NCBI RefSeq assembly: GCF_002368035.1
Contig: NZ_AP018222.1
Span: forward strand, 3,078,534-3,142,533
Source of the DNA: Nostoc linckia NIES-25
Lineage (GTDB): Bacteria > Cyanobacteriota > Cyanobacteriia > Cyanobacteriales > Nostocaceae
DNA length: 64,000 nucleotides
Reading direction: 5' to 3'
Shown: piece after piece, positions 47,921-55,251 of the stretch
Layout: every line of letters starts with the position of its first letter
Position numbering within the stretch: the first letter of the stretch is position 1
Program-made: the position numbers and the translations under genes
Notes under the pieces: generated by a model
The model's input: only the letters and a program-made list of their open reading frames with translations
What the model was told of the DNA's origin: nothing
Databases searched by the model: none

Positions 47921-49393
47921 TTAATTCCGATGCCAACGCGTGCCTTCACGGCTATCAATTAGCGTAATACCTTGTGCTTGGAGTTCGTTACGAATGCGAT
48001 CGCTTTCGGCAAAATTCTTGGCTTGACGTGCTGCTTGTCTTTGCTGAATTTTGGCCTCAATTTCCGCATCGCTTAAACCTTCTGTTTTAGAAGTTTCTAC
48101 TTCTGGTTTGGCTTCTAAACCCAATACTCCAGCTAATGTGACGAGTGTTTGCCATTGGCGTTGTAATTCCAAAGGTGGTGTTTCGGTTTTTCCTTGATGC
48201 ACAAGAATATTTGCTTCACGGTGCAATTCTTTTGCTAATTCAAACAGCACTGTTAAGCCACCAGGAAAATTAAAGTCATCATTGACAAGTTCTTGGAAGC
48301 GCTCAATATAGGGATTGGGTACTGGGGATTGGGTACTGGGGATTGGGATATTTCCAGATCCTAAGTTCCAGCCGAGTTTTTCCCCGTGCTGGTAACCAAA
48401 GAGCAAACCTGCTTTGAGGGTGTGCCAAGCGTTTGTTTTATCTGCGATCGCTTCGTCGGTAAAATCGATGGGTGTGCGATATTGGGCTGTCAGCACTAAT
48501 AAGCGCACCGCCATCGGGTCAACTCCTCGATCTAGCAATTCTCGAATGGTGATAAAGTTGCCCAAGGATTTGGACATTTTTTCACCATCGACTTTTACCA
48601 TGCCGTTATGCAACCAGTAACGCGCTAGAGGTTTTCCTGTTACAGCCTCGGATTGGGCAATTTCGTTTTCGTGGTGAGGAAAAATTAAGTCAGCACCGCC
48701 AGCGTGAATGTCTATGGTATCGCCCAAGCGATCGCGCACCATTGCCGAGCATTCGATGTGCCACCCCGGACGCCCTGCGCCCCACGGTGACTTCCAAGCT
48801 GGTTCTCCCGGTTTTGCTGCTTTCCACAAGGCAAAATCAAAGGGGTCTTTCTTTTTCTGATATTCTGGATCTTCGACGTTGACGCGAGCGCTAGCTCCGG
48901 CTTCCATATCTTCTAACCTGCGTCCGGAAAGCTTGCCATACTCAGAAAACTGGCGCACTGAATAATACACATCGCCGTCAGCAGGGTAAGCAAAACCTTT
49001 ATTTTCTAAATCGTGAATTAACCGCAAAATTCCATTCATCGTGTGAGTAGCACGGGGATATTCATCGGCTTCTTTGATTCCCAAGCGTGCCATGTCCTCA
49101 AAATATGCTTTGATGAAGCGATCGGCTACGGCTTCCATTGATGAATGCTCAACACAGGCTCGATTGAGAATTTTGTCATCAATGTCAGTAAAATTCTGAA
49201 TGTAGCGTACTTCATAGCCGATAAACTGGAGGTATCGACGTACTACATCCCAAACGATGCAAGCTCTGGCATGACCCAAATGACAATAATCATATACCGT
49301 CACGCCGCAGTAATACATCTTAACCTTGCCTGGTTCGACTGTTTCAAACGGCTCTTGACGACGGGTGAGGGTATTGTAGAGGGTTAGGGTCAT
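47921..49393 (-). CDS. cysS: cysteinyl-tRNA synthetase with repeat-encoded insertion
   Basis: 490 residues. Charges tRNA-Cys. Motifs: zinc-site MYYCGVTVYDYCHLGHARA containing the HIGH-type HLGH, GWHIECSAM with Cys/His zinc ligands, and GEKMSKSLGNF (KMSKS). An in-frame insert of about 15 residues (IPIPSTQSPVPNP, about residues 350-365) is encoded by the repeat at 48311-48348 and lies between the catalytic core and the anticodon-binding half. The rest of the protein is intact. ATG at 49393 (the frame starts at a TTG at 49399). Confidence 0.95.
   Translation of the reverse strand: MTLTLYNTLTRRQEPFETVEPGKVKMYYCGVTVYDYCHLGHARACIVWDVVRRYLQFIGYEVRYIQNFTDIDDKILNRACVEHSSMEAVADRFIKAYFEDMARLGIKEADEYPRATHTMNGILRLIHDLENKGFAYPADGDVYYSVRQFSEYGKLSGRRLEDMEAGASARVNVEDPEYQKKKDPFDFALWKAAKPGEPAWKSPWGAGRPGWHIECSAMVRDRLGDTIDIHAGGADLIFPHHENEIAQSEAVTGKPLARYWLHNGMVKVDGEKMSKSLGNFITIRELLDRGVDPMAVRLLVLTAQYRTPIDFTDEAIADKTNAWHTLKAGLLFGYQHGEKLGWNLGSGNIPIPSTQSPVPNPYIERFQELVNDDFNFPGGLTVLFELAKELHREANILVHQGKTETPPLELQRQWQTLVTLAGVLGLEAKPEVETSKTEGLSDAEIEAKIQQRQAARQAKNFAESDRIRNELQAQGITLIDSREGTRWHRN
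48311..48348. repeat. 14-bp repeat (GGGATTGGGTACTG) inside cysS
   Basis: Two full copies and one partial copy of the 14-mer, in the CCCCAAT/CCCCAGT repeat family otherwise found between genes. It keeps the cysS frame. Confidence 0.9.
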
Positions 49394-49763
49394 AATCAAT
49401 TCAAAATTCTCTCATTCAAAATTCAAAATGGAAAACCTCGTATTGGCAAGCATTCTGACTGCTGACTGTATGCAAATCAAAGGTCGAACACCTCAAGGGG
49501 TGTAATGCTCAATAGGGAGATACGCAATAATAAAGTAAAGCAGATGGGATGACGATCCAGCATCCCTATGCTAGTACGTAACGGCGGAAATCAACATACT
49601 ATTCGACAAAATCTCCAAAGCCTAAAAATCAAAGGTTTTTGAATTTTGAATACTTCGACTGCGCTCAGTACAAGTTTTGAATTTTGAATTCCGCGTAGCG
49701 GCGCTAGTGTTTTCTGGACTATCTGCACTACATTACTATTTTTGATTTTTTGATAACAGCGCT
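49394..49763. other. intergenic region with short repeats
   Basis: 370 bp between the divergent cysS and COG0523 genes. It contains TTTTGAATTTTGAA words (near 49638 and 49675) around a CTTCGACTGCGCTCAGTAC repeat. I looked for a Zur box upstream of the GTPase gene and saw only a half-site-like TGATAAC at 49750; not called. Confidence 0.45.
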
Positions 49764-50885
49764 ATGCAATCAGCAGCTACTTCCGAATCTCAAGCAATGG
49801 ACGCACCGAAACAAGGAATGCCAGTAACAATTATTACGGGTTTCCTTGGTAGTGGCAAAACGACTTTACTTAATCATATCCTCAACAACCAACAGGGTTT
49901 AAAGACCGCTGTTTTAGTCAATGAGTTTGGCGAAATTGGCATCGACAATGAGCTAATTGTTTCCACTGGTGAGAACATGGTGGAACTAAATAATGGTTGT
50001 ATCTGCTGCACTATTAATAATGATTTGGTAGATGCAGTTTACAAAGTTTTAGAACGCCAAGAAAATCTAGATTACTTGGTAGTAGAAACAACTGGTCTGG
50101 CAGATCCGTTACCTGTAGCCCTAACATTCTTGGGTACAGAATTGCGAGATTTAACTCGCTTGGATTCGATTATCACCGTCGTAGATGCGGCCAATTACAG
50201 TCTAGATTTATTTAATTCTCAGGCAGCATACAGCCAGATTGCCTATGGCGATGTGATTGTTCTGAATAAAACAGATTTGGTTGATGAAGCCACTTTAAGT
50301 GAGTTAGAAATAAAAATTAACGAAGTTAAGGAAGGAGCAAGAATTCTCCGTACCACGCGATCGCAAGTGCCACTTCCGTTAATTCTCAGTGTCGGTCTGT
50401 TTGAGTCTGATAAATATTTTGACACAGTGGTGGATGAACACGACCATCACGATCATCACGACCATCACGATCATCAGGACCATCACGACCACGACCACTC
50501 AACATGCGGTCACGACCATCACGACCATGACCACGAACATCATCACCATCACTCTGACCATTTAGAAAATGATGGCTTCACTTCCATATCTTTCCAAAGT
50601 GACAAACCTTTTTCTATTAGGAAGTTTCAGTATTTCTTAGATAACCAGCTACCTTCTAATATCTTCCGGGCGAAGGGGATTATGTGGTTTGATGAAAGTC
50701 CGAAGCGTCATATATTCCACCTTTGTGGTAAACGCTTCACCTTGGATGATGATGATTGGCAAGGTCAACCCAAAACCCAACTAGTGCTGATTGGTCAAAA
50801 TCTGGATCGTGAAACTTTAATTAGCCAGATAGAAAACTGCATTTGCTTACCTTCTACCAGCCGCGGTAAAGGGTTTGGGAAATAA
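49764..50885 (+). CDS. COG0523 (CobW/P47K) GTPase with histidine-rich metal-binding segment
   Basis: 373 residues. G-domain motifs: GFLGSGKTTLLN (P-loop), the metal site GCICC (CxCC), VETTGLADP, and NKTDLVD. A histidine/aspartate-rich stretch of about 48 residues (around 225-270, many HDHH units with one Cys) precedes the C-terminal CobW domain. Such proteins deliver zinc or other metals to target enzymes. The CxCC motif and histidine tail favour a zinc metallochaperone. Substrate not determinable. Confidence 0.9.
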   Translation: MQSAATSESQAMDAPKQGMPVTIITGFLGSGKTTLLNHILNNQQGLKTAVLVNEFGEIGIDNELIVSTGENMVELNNGCICCTINNDLVDAVYKVLERQENLDYLVVETTGLADPLPVALTFLGTELRDLTRLDSIITVVDAANYSLDLFNSQAAYSQIAYGDVIVLNKTDLVDEATLSELEIKINEVKEGARILRTTRSQVPLPLILSVGLFESDKYFDTVVDEHDHHDHHDHHDHQDHHDHDHSTCGHDHHDHDHEHHHHHSDHLENDGFTSISFQSDKPFSIRKFQYFLDNQLPSNIFRAKGIMWFDESPKRHIFHLCGKRFTLDDDDWQGQPKTQLVLIGQNLDRETLISQIENCICLPSTSRGKGFGK

Positions 50886-50888
50886 AAG

Positions 50889-50915
50889 TAGAGACGCGAT
50901 GAATCGCGTCTGTAC
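50889..50915. repeat. dispersed palindromic repeat (TAGAGACGCGATGAATCGCG type)
   Basis: Contains a perfect stem AGACGCGA/TCGCGTCT (50892-50911) with a 4-base loop, just after the COG0523 gene. A second copy lies inside the radical SAM gene at 26413-26439. Without a T-run it is a poor terminator. Confidence 0.7.
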
Positions 50916-51027
50916 AAAAGTTAGGAGTTACAATTGTGTATTTCCAGGTTCGGCCTGGGTACAAAATTGGAATAATGAAAATGAGAGAATAGCGATCGCA
51001 TTTTCTCATTTCAACTCCTAATCTCTT

Positions 51028-51480
51028 ATGCGCGTTATTATCCAGCGAGTTAAATCATCTCAAGTTATCGTTAACGGCGAAATCATCGGCAAAATTGAGC
51101 GGGGACTCAACTTACTCGTTGGCATTGCTAATACTGATACTGATGCTGAACTCGACTGGATGGTGCGTAAATGCCTAGAATTACGCCTGTTTCCTGACGA
51201 ACAAGGGGACGAACGTTGGCAAAAATCCGTGCAAGAAATTGGCGGTGAGTTGTTGGTAGTTAGTCAGTTTACCCTTTACGGCGATTGTCGCAAAGGTCGT
51301 CGTCCTTCTTTTGACCGTTCAGCGGCTCCTGCATCAGCAGAAGATTTATATAATCGTTTTGTTACCAAGTTAACAGCCAGTGGTTTGCATGTAGAAACTG
51401 GCCAATTCGGTGCAATGATGCAAGTTTCAATTGAAAACGATGGCCCAGTAACTTTGTTACTTGAAAAAGAAGCAACTTAA
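51028..51480 (+). CDS. dtd: D-aminoacyl-tRNA deacylase
   Basis: 150 residues, complete. Removes D-amino acids (and glycine mischarged on tRNA-Ala) from tRNA. Signature motifs SQFTLYGD and the C-terminal Gly-cisPro-type NDGPVTLLLE are present. ATG at 51028; monocistronic by spacing. Confidence 0.96.
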   Translation: MRVIIQRVKSSQVIVNGEIIGKIERGLNLLVGIANTDTDAELDWMVRKCLELRLFPDEQGDERWQKSVQEIGGELLVVSQFTLYGDCRKGRRPSFDRSAAPASAEDLYNRFVTKLTASGLHVETGQFGAMMQVSIENDGPVTLLLEKEAT

Positions 51481-51779
51481 CGCTAGCTGTTGGCTGATGA
51501 TATAGGAATAATATGTGATTTGGAGAAATACACGTAGCCAGTAGGGTGCGTTAGCCTGAGAGTACGGCACCAGTTAACGATTTAGGTGCGTTAGGCTACT
51601 GAAATTTTTTCATAAATCAAATCTGACTCCTATAGTTAACCGATGAGGTATTCATGGAAGCGCCATCAGCCAGCAGTCAACAGTCTAAAAACGTGAATCA
51701 CAGTCGCCTCTAGACCGTAGAGTTCTAATTGATGAGAGAATATTAAACTAACGATCGCAAAAGTTTAAATTCATTTATC
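51481..51779. other. intergenic region upstream of psb28
   Basis: 299 bp. Contains two copies of GGTGCGTTAG (near 51546 and 51583) and the inverted pair GTAGCC/GGCTAC (near 51530 and 51592), a small foldable repeat. The rest has no signal I can name. Confidence 0.4.
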
Positions 51780-52121
51780 ATGGCGAAAATACAGTTTGCT
51801 AGAGGTGTTGACGAAGAAGTAGTTCCAGACGTGCGTTTGACGCGAGGACGCAGTGGTGAAACTGGCACGGCAACATTTATTTTTGAAAATCCCAAAATTT
51901 TAGACCAAGGCGGCACCGACGACATCACTGGGATGTACCTGATTGACGAAGAAGGTGAAATCGTCACCCGTGAAGTTAAGGCTAAATTTATTAACGGGAG
52001 ACCGGAAGGATTAGAAGCAATTTACATTATGAAATCTCCCGAAGAATGGGATCGCTTCATGCGCTTCATGCAGCGATATGGTGATGAAAACGGTCTTGGA
52101 CTCAATAAAAATGAAGGATAG
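51780..52121 (+). CDS. psb28: photosystem II assembly protein Psb28
   Basis: 113 residues, matching Psb28 (also called PsbW in older naming): MAKIQFARGVDEEVVPDVRL, TATFIFENP, GMYLIDEEGEI and a C-terminal EWDRFMRFMQRYGDENGL. Psb28 binds CP47-containing PSII intermediates during assembly and repair on the cytoplasmic side of the thylakoid. Single gene, own promoter. Confidence 0.97.
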   Translation: MAKIQFARGVDEEVVPDVRLTRGRSGETGTATFIFENPKILDQGGTDDITGMYLIDEEGEIVTREVKAKFINGRPEGLEAIYIMKSPEEWDRFMRFMQRYGDENGLGLNKNEG

Positions 52122-52274
52122 GGCATAGGGCATTGGGCATTGGGAATGGTGAGTTAGGAGTTAGGAGTTAAGAGTTAGGAGTTAAGAATTATTCCCCTTG
52201 TCTGCTTGTCCCCTTGTTTCCTCTTGCCTCCCCATGTCCTCATCTTCCTATTCCCCACTCCCCACTCCCTCCCT

Positions 52275-52778
52275 ATGACAAAACAACCCCACCCAGACTC
52301 ATCTGGAATTACGCTGACTTGTGCCGTGGTTACCGTCAGCGATACACGCACGCCTGAAACAGACAAAAGTGGTCAGCTAATTCAGCAGTTACTCATTGCT
52401 GGCAACCATGCTGTAGGAGCCTATGCGATTATTAAAGATGAGCCAACACAGATTCAAGAACAGATAGAAAATCTGGGTAAAACTGCAAATTTGGATGCTG
52501 TAATTTTTAATGGTGGTACGGGTATTGCACCCAGAGATACTACCTATGATGCAATTGAGCAGTTACTAGAGAAAACCTTGCCGGGGTTTGGTGAGTTATT
52601 TCGTTTTTTAAGTTATCAAGAAATTGGCTCGCGGGCGATCGCTTCTCGCGCCGTTGCTGGTATTTATCAAAATAAATTAATCTTCTCGCTTCCTGGTTCG
52701 AGTAATGCCGTGCAGCTAGCTATGGAAAAACTGATTTTACCCGAACTAGCTCATTTAGTAAATCAAATGCGGAAATAG
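52275..52778 (+). CDS. molybdenum cofactor biosynthesis protein (MoaB/Mog family)
   Basis: 167 residues. The MoaB/Mog fold is seen in AVVTVSDTRTPETDKSG, VIFNGGTGIAPRDTTYDA and IYQNKLIFSLPGSSNAVQLA. These adenylate molybdopterin before molybdate insertion. Length and the absence of a gephyrin E domain favour MoaB/Mog. The start is the ATG at 52275; the frame upstream to 52206 is C-rich repeat DNA. Confidence 0.9.
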   Translation: MTKQPHPDSSGITLTCAVVTVSDTRTPETDKSGQLIQQLLIAGNHAVGAYAIIKDEPTQIQEQIENLGKTANLDAVIFNGGTGIAPRDTTYDAIEQLLEKTLPGFGELFRFLSYQEIGSRAIASRAVAGIYQNKLIFSLPGSSNAVQLAMEKLILPELAHLVNQMRK

Positions 52779-52914
52779 ATGAATCATCCTACTTTGACTG
52801 TGGGTAAAAATTTAACATATTTGTGCGTAAGCTAAGCTCGCCGCAGGCATCGCCCCACCTAAGAGCAGTAAAATACAAGTTCCCAGCCTCATCAATCAAG
52901 CTTTAATCTCCAAG
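52779..52914. other. short spacer before the minisatellite
   Basis: 136 bp with a GCTAAGCTCGCCGCAGGCATCGCCC repeat-like word; no gene seen. Confidence 0.4.
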
Positions 52915-53187
52915 GTTCGTGTTCTAAACTCAAAGTTTCCTGTTCCAAGTGAGAATGTTCCTGTTCCCAGTAAGAAGCTTCCTGTTTCAAATGAGAATAT
53001 TCTTATTTCAAGTGACAATATTTCTGTTTCAAGTGAGAATGTTCTTGTTTCAAACGAGAATGTTCTTGTTTCAAACGAGAATGTTCTTGTTTCAAACGAG
53101 AATGTTCTTCTTTCAGACGAGAACGTTCTTGTTTCAAACGAGAATGTTTCTCTTGCAAACAAGAACGTTCTTGTTCTGAGGTGGAAT
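52915..53187. repeat. 21-bp minisatellite, 13 exactly phased copies
   Basis: Thirteen consecutive 21-mers without any indel. The consensus GTTCTTGTTTCAAACGAGAA(T) occurs identically at 53041, 53062, 53083 and 53125; the outer copies are diverged (52915, 52936, 52957 and so on, and 53146, 53167). The unit is seven codons long, so several frames stay open: VLVSNEN on the plus strand, FSFETRT and SRLKQEH on the minus strand. None has an ATG, so I annotate a repeat, not a gene. Confidence 0.9.
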
Positions 53188-53290
53188 GATAGTGTTGTAA
53201 AGGCGATCGCTCTACTTTAAAGTGTAAATCAACTGGCGATTACGCCTACGCGTCAAGCGCACTGCTAGAGACAATTTGTAAAAAACCTAT

Positions 53291-53725
53291 ATGAGCAGGG
53301 TTTATCTAGACACCAGTATCTATAATCTTGACGATCAAACACAGCCAAAAATATTTTTAGAAACACAAGCTGTTATCTTAATTTTACAAATGGTAGAAGC
53401 AAGATTAATAGAATTAGTTAGTTCTTCAGTTCTAGACTATGAAAATAGTCGTAACCCTTTTGTTGCCAATCAGCAATCAATGGAGCGATACTTACAAATA
53501 GCTACTTTGAGAGTATTAGTAGATGAAAATATTAGAATGAGAGCAGAACAATTAGAACAACAAGGAGTTAAATCTATTGATGCACTTCATGTAGCGTGTG
53601 CGGAGGCTGCTCAAAGTGATTATTTTATCACTTGTGACAGGAGATTAATCAACCGATGTCAGACTTTATCACTCATAGTTATCAATCCAAATGATTTTAT
53701 TTTTGAGGTAGCAAATGAAAATTAA
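53291..53725 (+). CDS. PIN domain protein, likely toxin
   Basis: 144 residues. PIN-fold acidic residues are seen: Asp in RVYLDTSIYN, Glu51 region DYENSR, Asp in SIDALHVACAEAA and Asp in DYFITCDRRLI. Members of this type cleave RNA. It overlaps the next small gene by 11 bp, so the pair looks like a toxin-antitoxin unit with the toxin first, though stand-alone PIN nucleases exist. ATG at 53291. Confidence 0.8.
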   Translation: MSRVYLDTSIYNLDDQTQPKIFLETQAVILILQMVEARLIELVSSSVLDYENSRNPFVANQQSMERYLQIATLRVLVDENIRMRAEQLEQQGVKSIDALHVACAEAAQSDYFITCDRRLINRCQTLSLIVINPNDFIFEVANEN

Positions 53726-53930
53726 AGTGATTAATGAACAAGAGAATTTACAGGAAGTAATGCAGGTTTTACTTACCCACTTAGAACCATCAAAAGTAAT
53801 GAAATTTTGGGCAACCTGTAAACTAGGTGAAGGCGACTATTTGCAACTTAAAGAAAAACTATTTGCTGAAGAAACAGTTACTAGTTTATATACCAAAATC
53901 AAAGAATTTCAAGACGAGGATAGTGAGTAG
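53715..53930 (+). CDS. small partner protein of the PIN gene (candidate antitoxin)
   Basis: 71 residues, acidic and helical (VINEQENLQEVMQVLLTHLEP, FQDEDSE end). No DNA-binding motif is visible. The 11-bp overlap with the PIN gene and small size suggest an antitoxin or cofactor; the order (toxin first) is the less common one. A MITE-like element begins 7 bp after its stop. Confidence 0.6.
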   Translation: MKIKVINEQENLQEVMQVLLTHLEPSKVMKFWATCKLGEGDYLQLKEKLFAEETVTSLYTKIKEFQDEDSE

Positions 53931-53936
53931 GGTGCA

Positions 53937-54061
53937 AGGGACTAACAAATAAAAAAATATCCAATTAACTATTGTAGGATGGGCGTCTGGCCCGCCCAGT
54001 AAATAGGGCGGGCAAGATGCACACCCTACAAAATTGAATAATTTATTTCTTGGAGTTCCCT
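53937..54061. mobile_element. MITE-like palindromic element, copy 1
   Basis: 125 bp with imperfect terminal inverted repeats AGGGACTAACAAATAAAAAA / TTATTTCTTGGAGTTCCCT, an inner stem TTGTAGGATGGGCG...CACCCTACAA and a central GGCCCGCCC/GGGCGGGC hairpin. It shares ends and layout with 59266-59388. Confidence 0.75.
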
Positions 54062-54300
54062 TAAGACGAAGAACAGCTACTTTCAAACGCGGTGACAAAT
54101 TTTCATCAAGCAAAAAACGAACCTTTACTAAGCACTTACCTGACCTACCAGTTTAATGTTACGTCAAAAAATTGATGACTCTGACGGGTTACCTCAGTTG
54201 AACGATCGTGTTGTCAAGGCGATCGCTTTGGTAAAATTTCTTGGGGAAGGCTGCGCGATCGCTAATACCGTTTTTTTGTGAAGCTGCGCCAAAGAGGGTA

Positions 54301-54350
54301 GTTTTTTCTTAAATTAGTTTTTCAAAAATTTTTAGAATGGAGCGATCGCA
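54301..54350. repeat. left 50-bp direct repeat (copy of the mraY 3' end)
   Basis: GTTTTTTCTT...AGAATGGAGCGATCGC. Matches 55202-55251 at 46 of 50 positions. Read on the minus strand it holds the last codons of mraY (GCGATCGCTCCATTCTAA, encoding AIAPF and stop) and the downstream T-rich region. Confidence 0.85.
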
Positions 54351-54371
54351 TCAGAAATTCAGCTATTTCAT

Positions 54372-54725
54372 CTAACGCCACCGATTGAGCCAATCTACTC
54401 GACCAATCCAATCTGTTGCTTCAGGGTCAGATAATAGGCAGTCTAATGCCGCAATCAAATCTAAAAGTGACCAACTATTCTGAGCAGCAAGGATAATACC
54501 GCCATGTTGAGGATACTGCTGCGATAGGACAATAAAGTCTCTCACATTGAAAGTAAAGATACATCTGCCCTGAGCAGTTGAGCGTAATAATTGCGTTTCA
54601 TCACTAGCATCCAAGGGCATCCAGTCATTTGGAGTACGAGTAACATCATGCCCTTTAGACACCAATGCTGAATGCAGCGATTTACTTGAGGTATCTGCAT
54701 CCAGATGAAGCTTGAGTTTAACCAT
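54372..54725 (-). CDS. DUF5615 PIN-like protein, likely toxin
   Basis: 117 residues, beginning MVKLKLHLDADTSSKSLHSAL, with the DUF5615 motifs HDVTRTPNDWMPLDASDE and CIFTFNVRDFIVL, typical of PIN-like nucleases in toxin-antitoxin pairs. Its ATG at 54725 overlaps the upstream DUF433 gene by 8 bp, so translation is coupled. The pair lies between two copies of the mraY 3' end. Confidence 0.85.
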   Translation of the reverse strand: MVKLKLHLDADTSSKSLHSALVSKGHDVTRTPNDWMPLDASDETQLLRSTAQGRCIFTFNVRDFIVLSQQYPQHGGIILAAQNSWSLLDLIAALDCLLSDPEATDWIGRVDWLNRWR

Positions 54726-55107
54726 TAGCAATTTCTAAGGATTGCTCGGAAGCGATCGCCGCGTCAATCTGTTCTTTATTTACTGCATAAAAACTTAGAG
54801 CTTCTCTTACCTGTGCTTCGGTAAGTTCATACTCATTAGCAATTTGGCTTGGACTCATACCCCATTTTTGGGAAGCGATCGCCACAGTCTGCACCCTAAT
54901 TGCCGTTCCCTTAATAATTGGCACAAGTTGTCCATTTGTCCCCTGACGATAAGCAATTTGTGGAAAAGATGCTTTGAGAGTACTTACTTTTTCTGTCACA
55001 GCCCAGAGAATAAATTGGTCAAGGGTTACGCCCTGACTTTGGGCTAATTGCTCAACTTCATGCTTCAATTGGTCAGGTAGATTTAGAGCATATACTGTCA
55101 TTTTCAT
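54718..55107 (-). CDS. DUF433 protein, likely antitoxin
   Basis: 129 residues. The N-terminus looks like a ribbon-helix-helix or CopG-type segment (YALNLPDQLKHEVEQLAQSQGVTLDQFI); the DUF433 part follows with PIIKGTAIRVQTVAIASQKWGMSPSQIANEYELTEAQVREAL, a helix-turn-helix-like domain. DUF433 genes commonly precede DUF5615 genes, as here. Confidence 0.85.
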   Translation of the reverse strand: MKMTVYALNLPDQLKHEVEQLAQSQGVTLDQFILWAVTEKVSTLKASFPQIAYRQGTNGQLVPIIKGTAIRVQTVAIASQKWGMSPSQIANEYELTEAQVREALSFYAVNKEQIDAAIASEQSLEIANG

Positions 55108-55182
55108 TCTCTAGTTTTTGGCTCTAGAAAGATCGTATTGTAAATCTAGATAAAAAGATTTTGATTCAAATAAATAAAAAAT

Positions 55183-55204
55183 AACCCCCGAAGCTTCGAG
55201 GGTT
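55183..55204 (-). terminator. terminator of mraY
   Basis: Palindrome AACCCCCGAAGCTTCGAGGG (extending two bases to TT) with one mismatch, 29 bp after the mraY stop. On the minus strand it is followed by ATTTTTTATTT; on the plus strand by TTTTCTT, so it may work in both directions. Confidence 0.8.
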
Positions 55205-55251
55205 TTTTCTTCAATCAGTTTTTCAACAATTTTTAGAATGGAGCGATCGCT
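55202..55251. repeat. right 50-bp direct repeat at the mraY 3' end
   Basis: Partner of 54301-54350. It covers the last codons of mraY, its stop codon (55233-55235) and the start of its terminator region. Confidence 0.85.

Noticed and set aside
47800..47958. N-terminal extension of TldD
   Set aside because: The extension is encoded by GGGGATT repeats and family members begin at MLSELKKAI-type sequence.
49740..49763. Zur box upstream of the COG0523 GTPase
   Set aside because: Only a half-site-like TGATAAC was seen, too little to call.
52896..53179. Open frames over the 21-bp repeat on both strands
   Set aside because: They start at TTG or GTG only, and three or more frames are open simply because the unit is 21 bp and lacks stops; annotated as a repeat.
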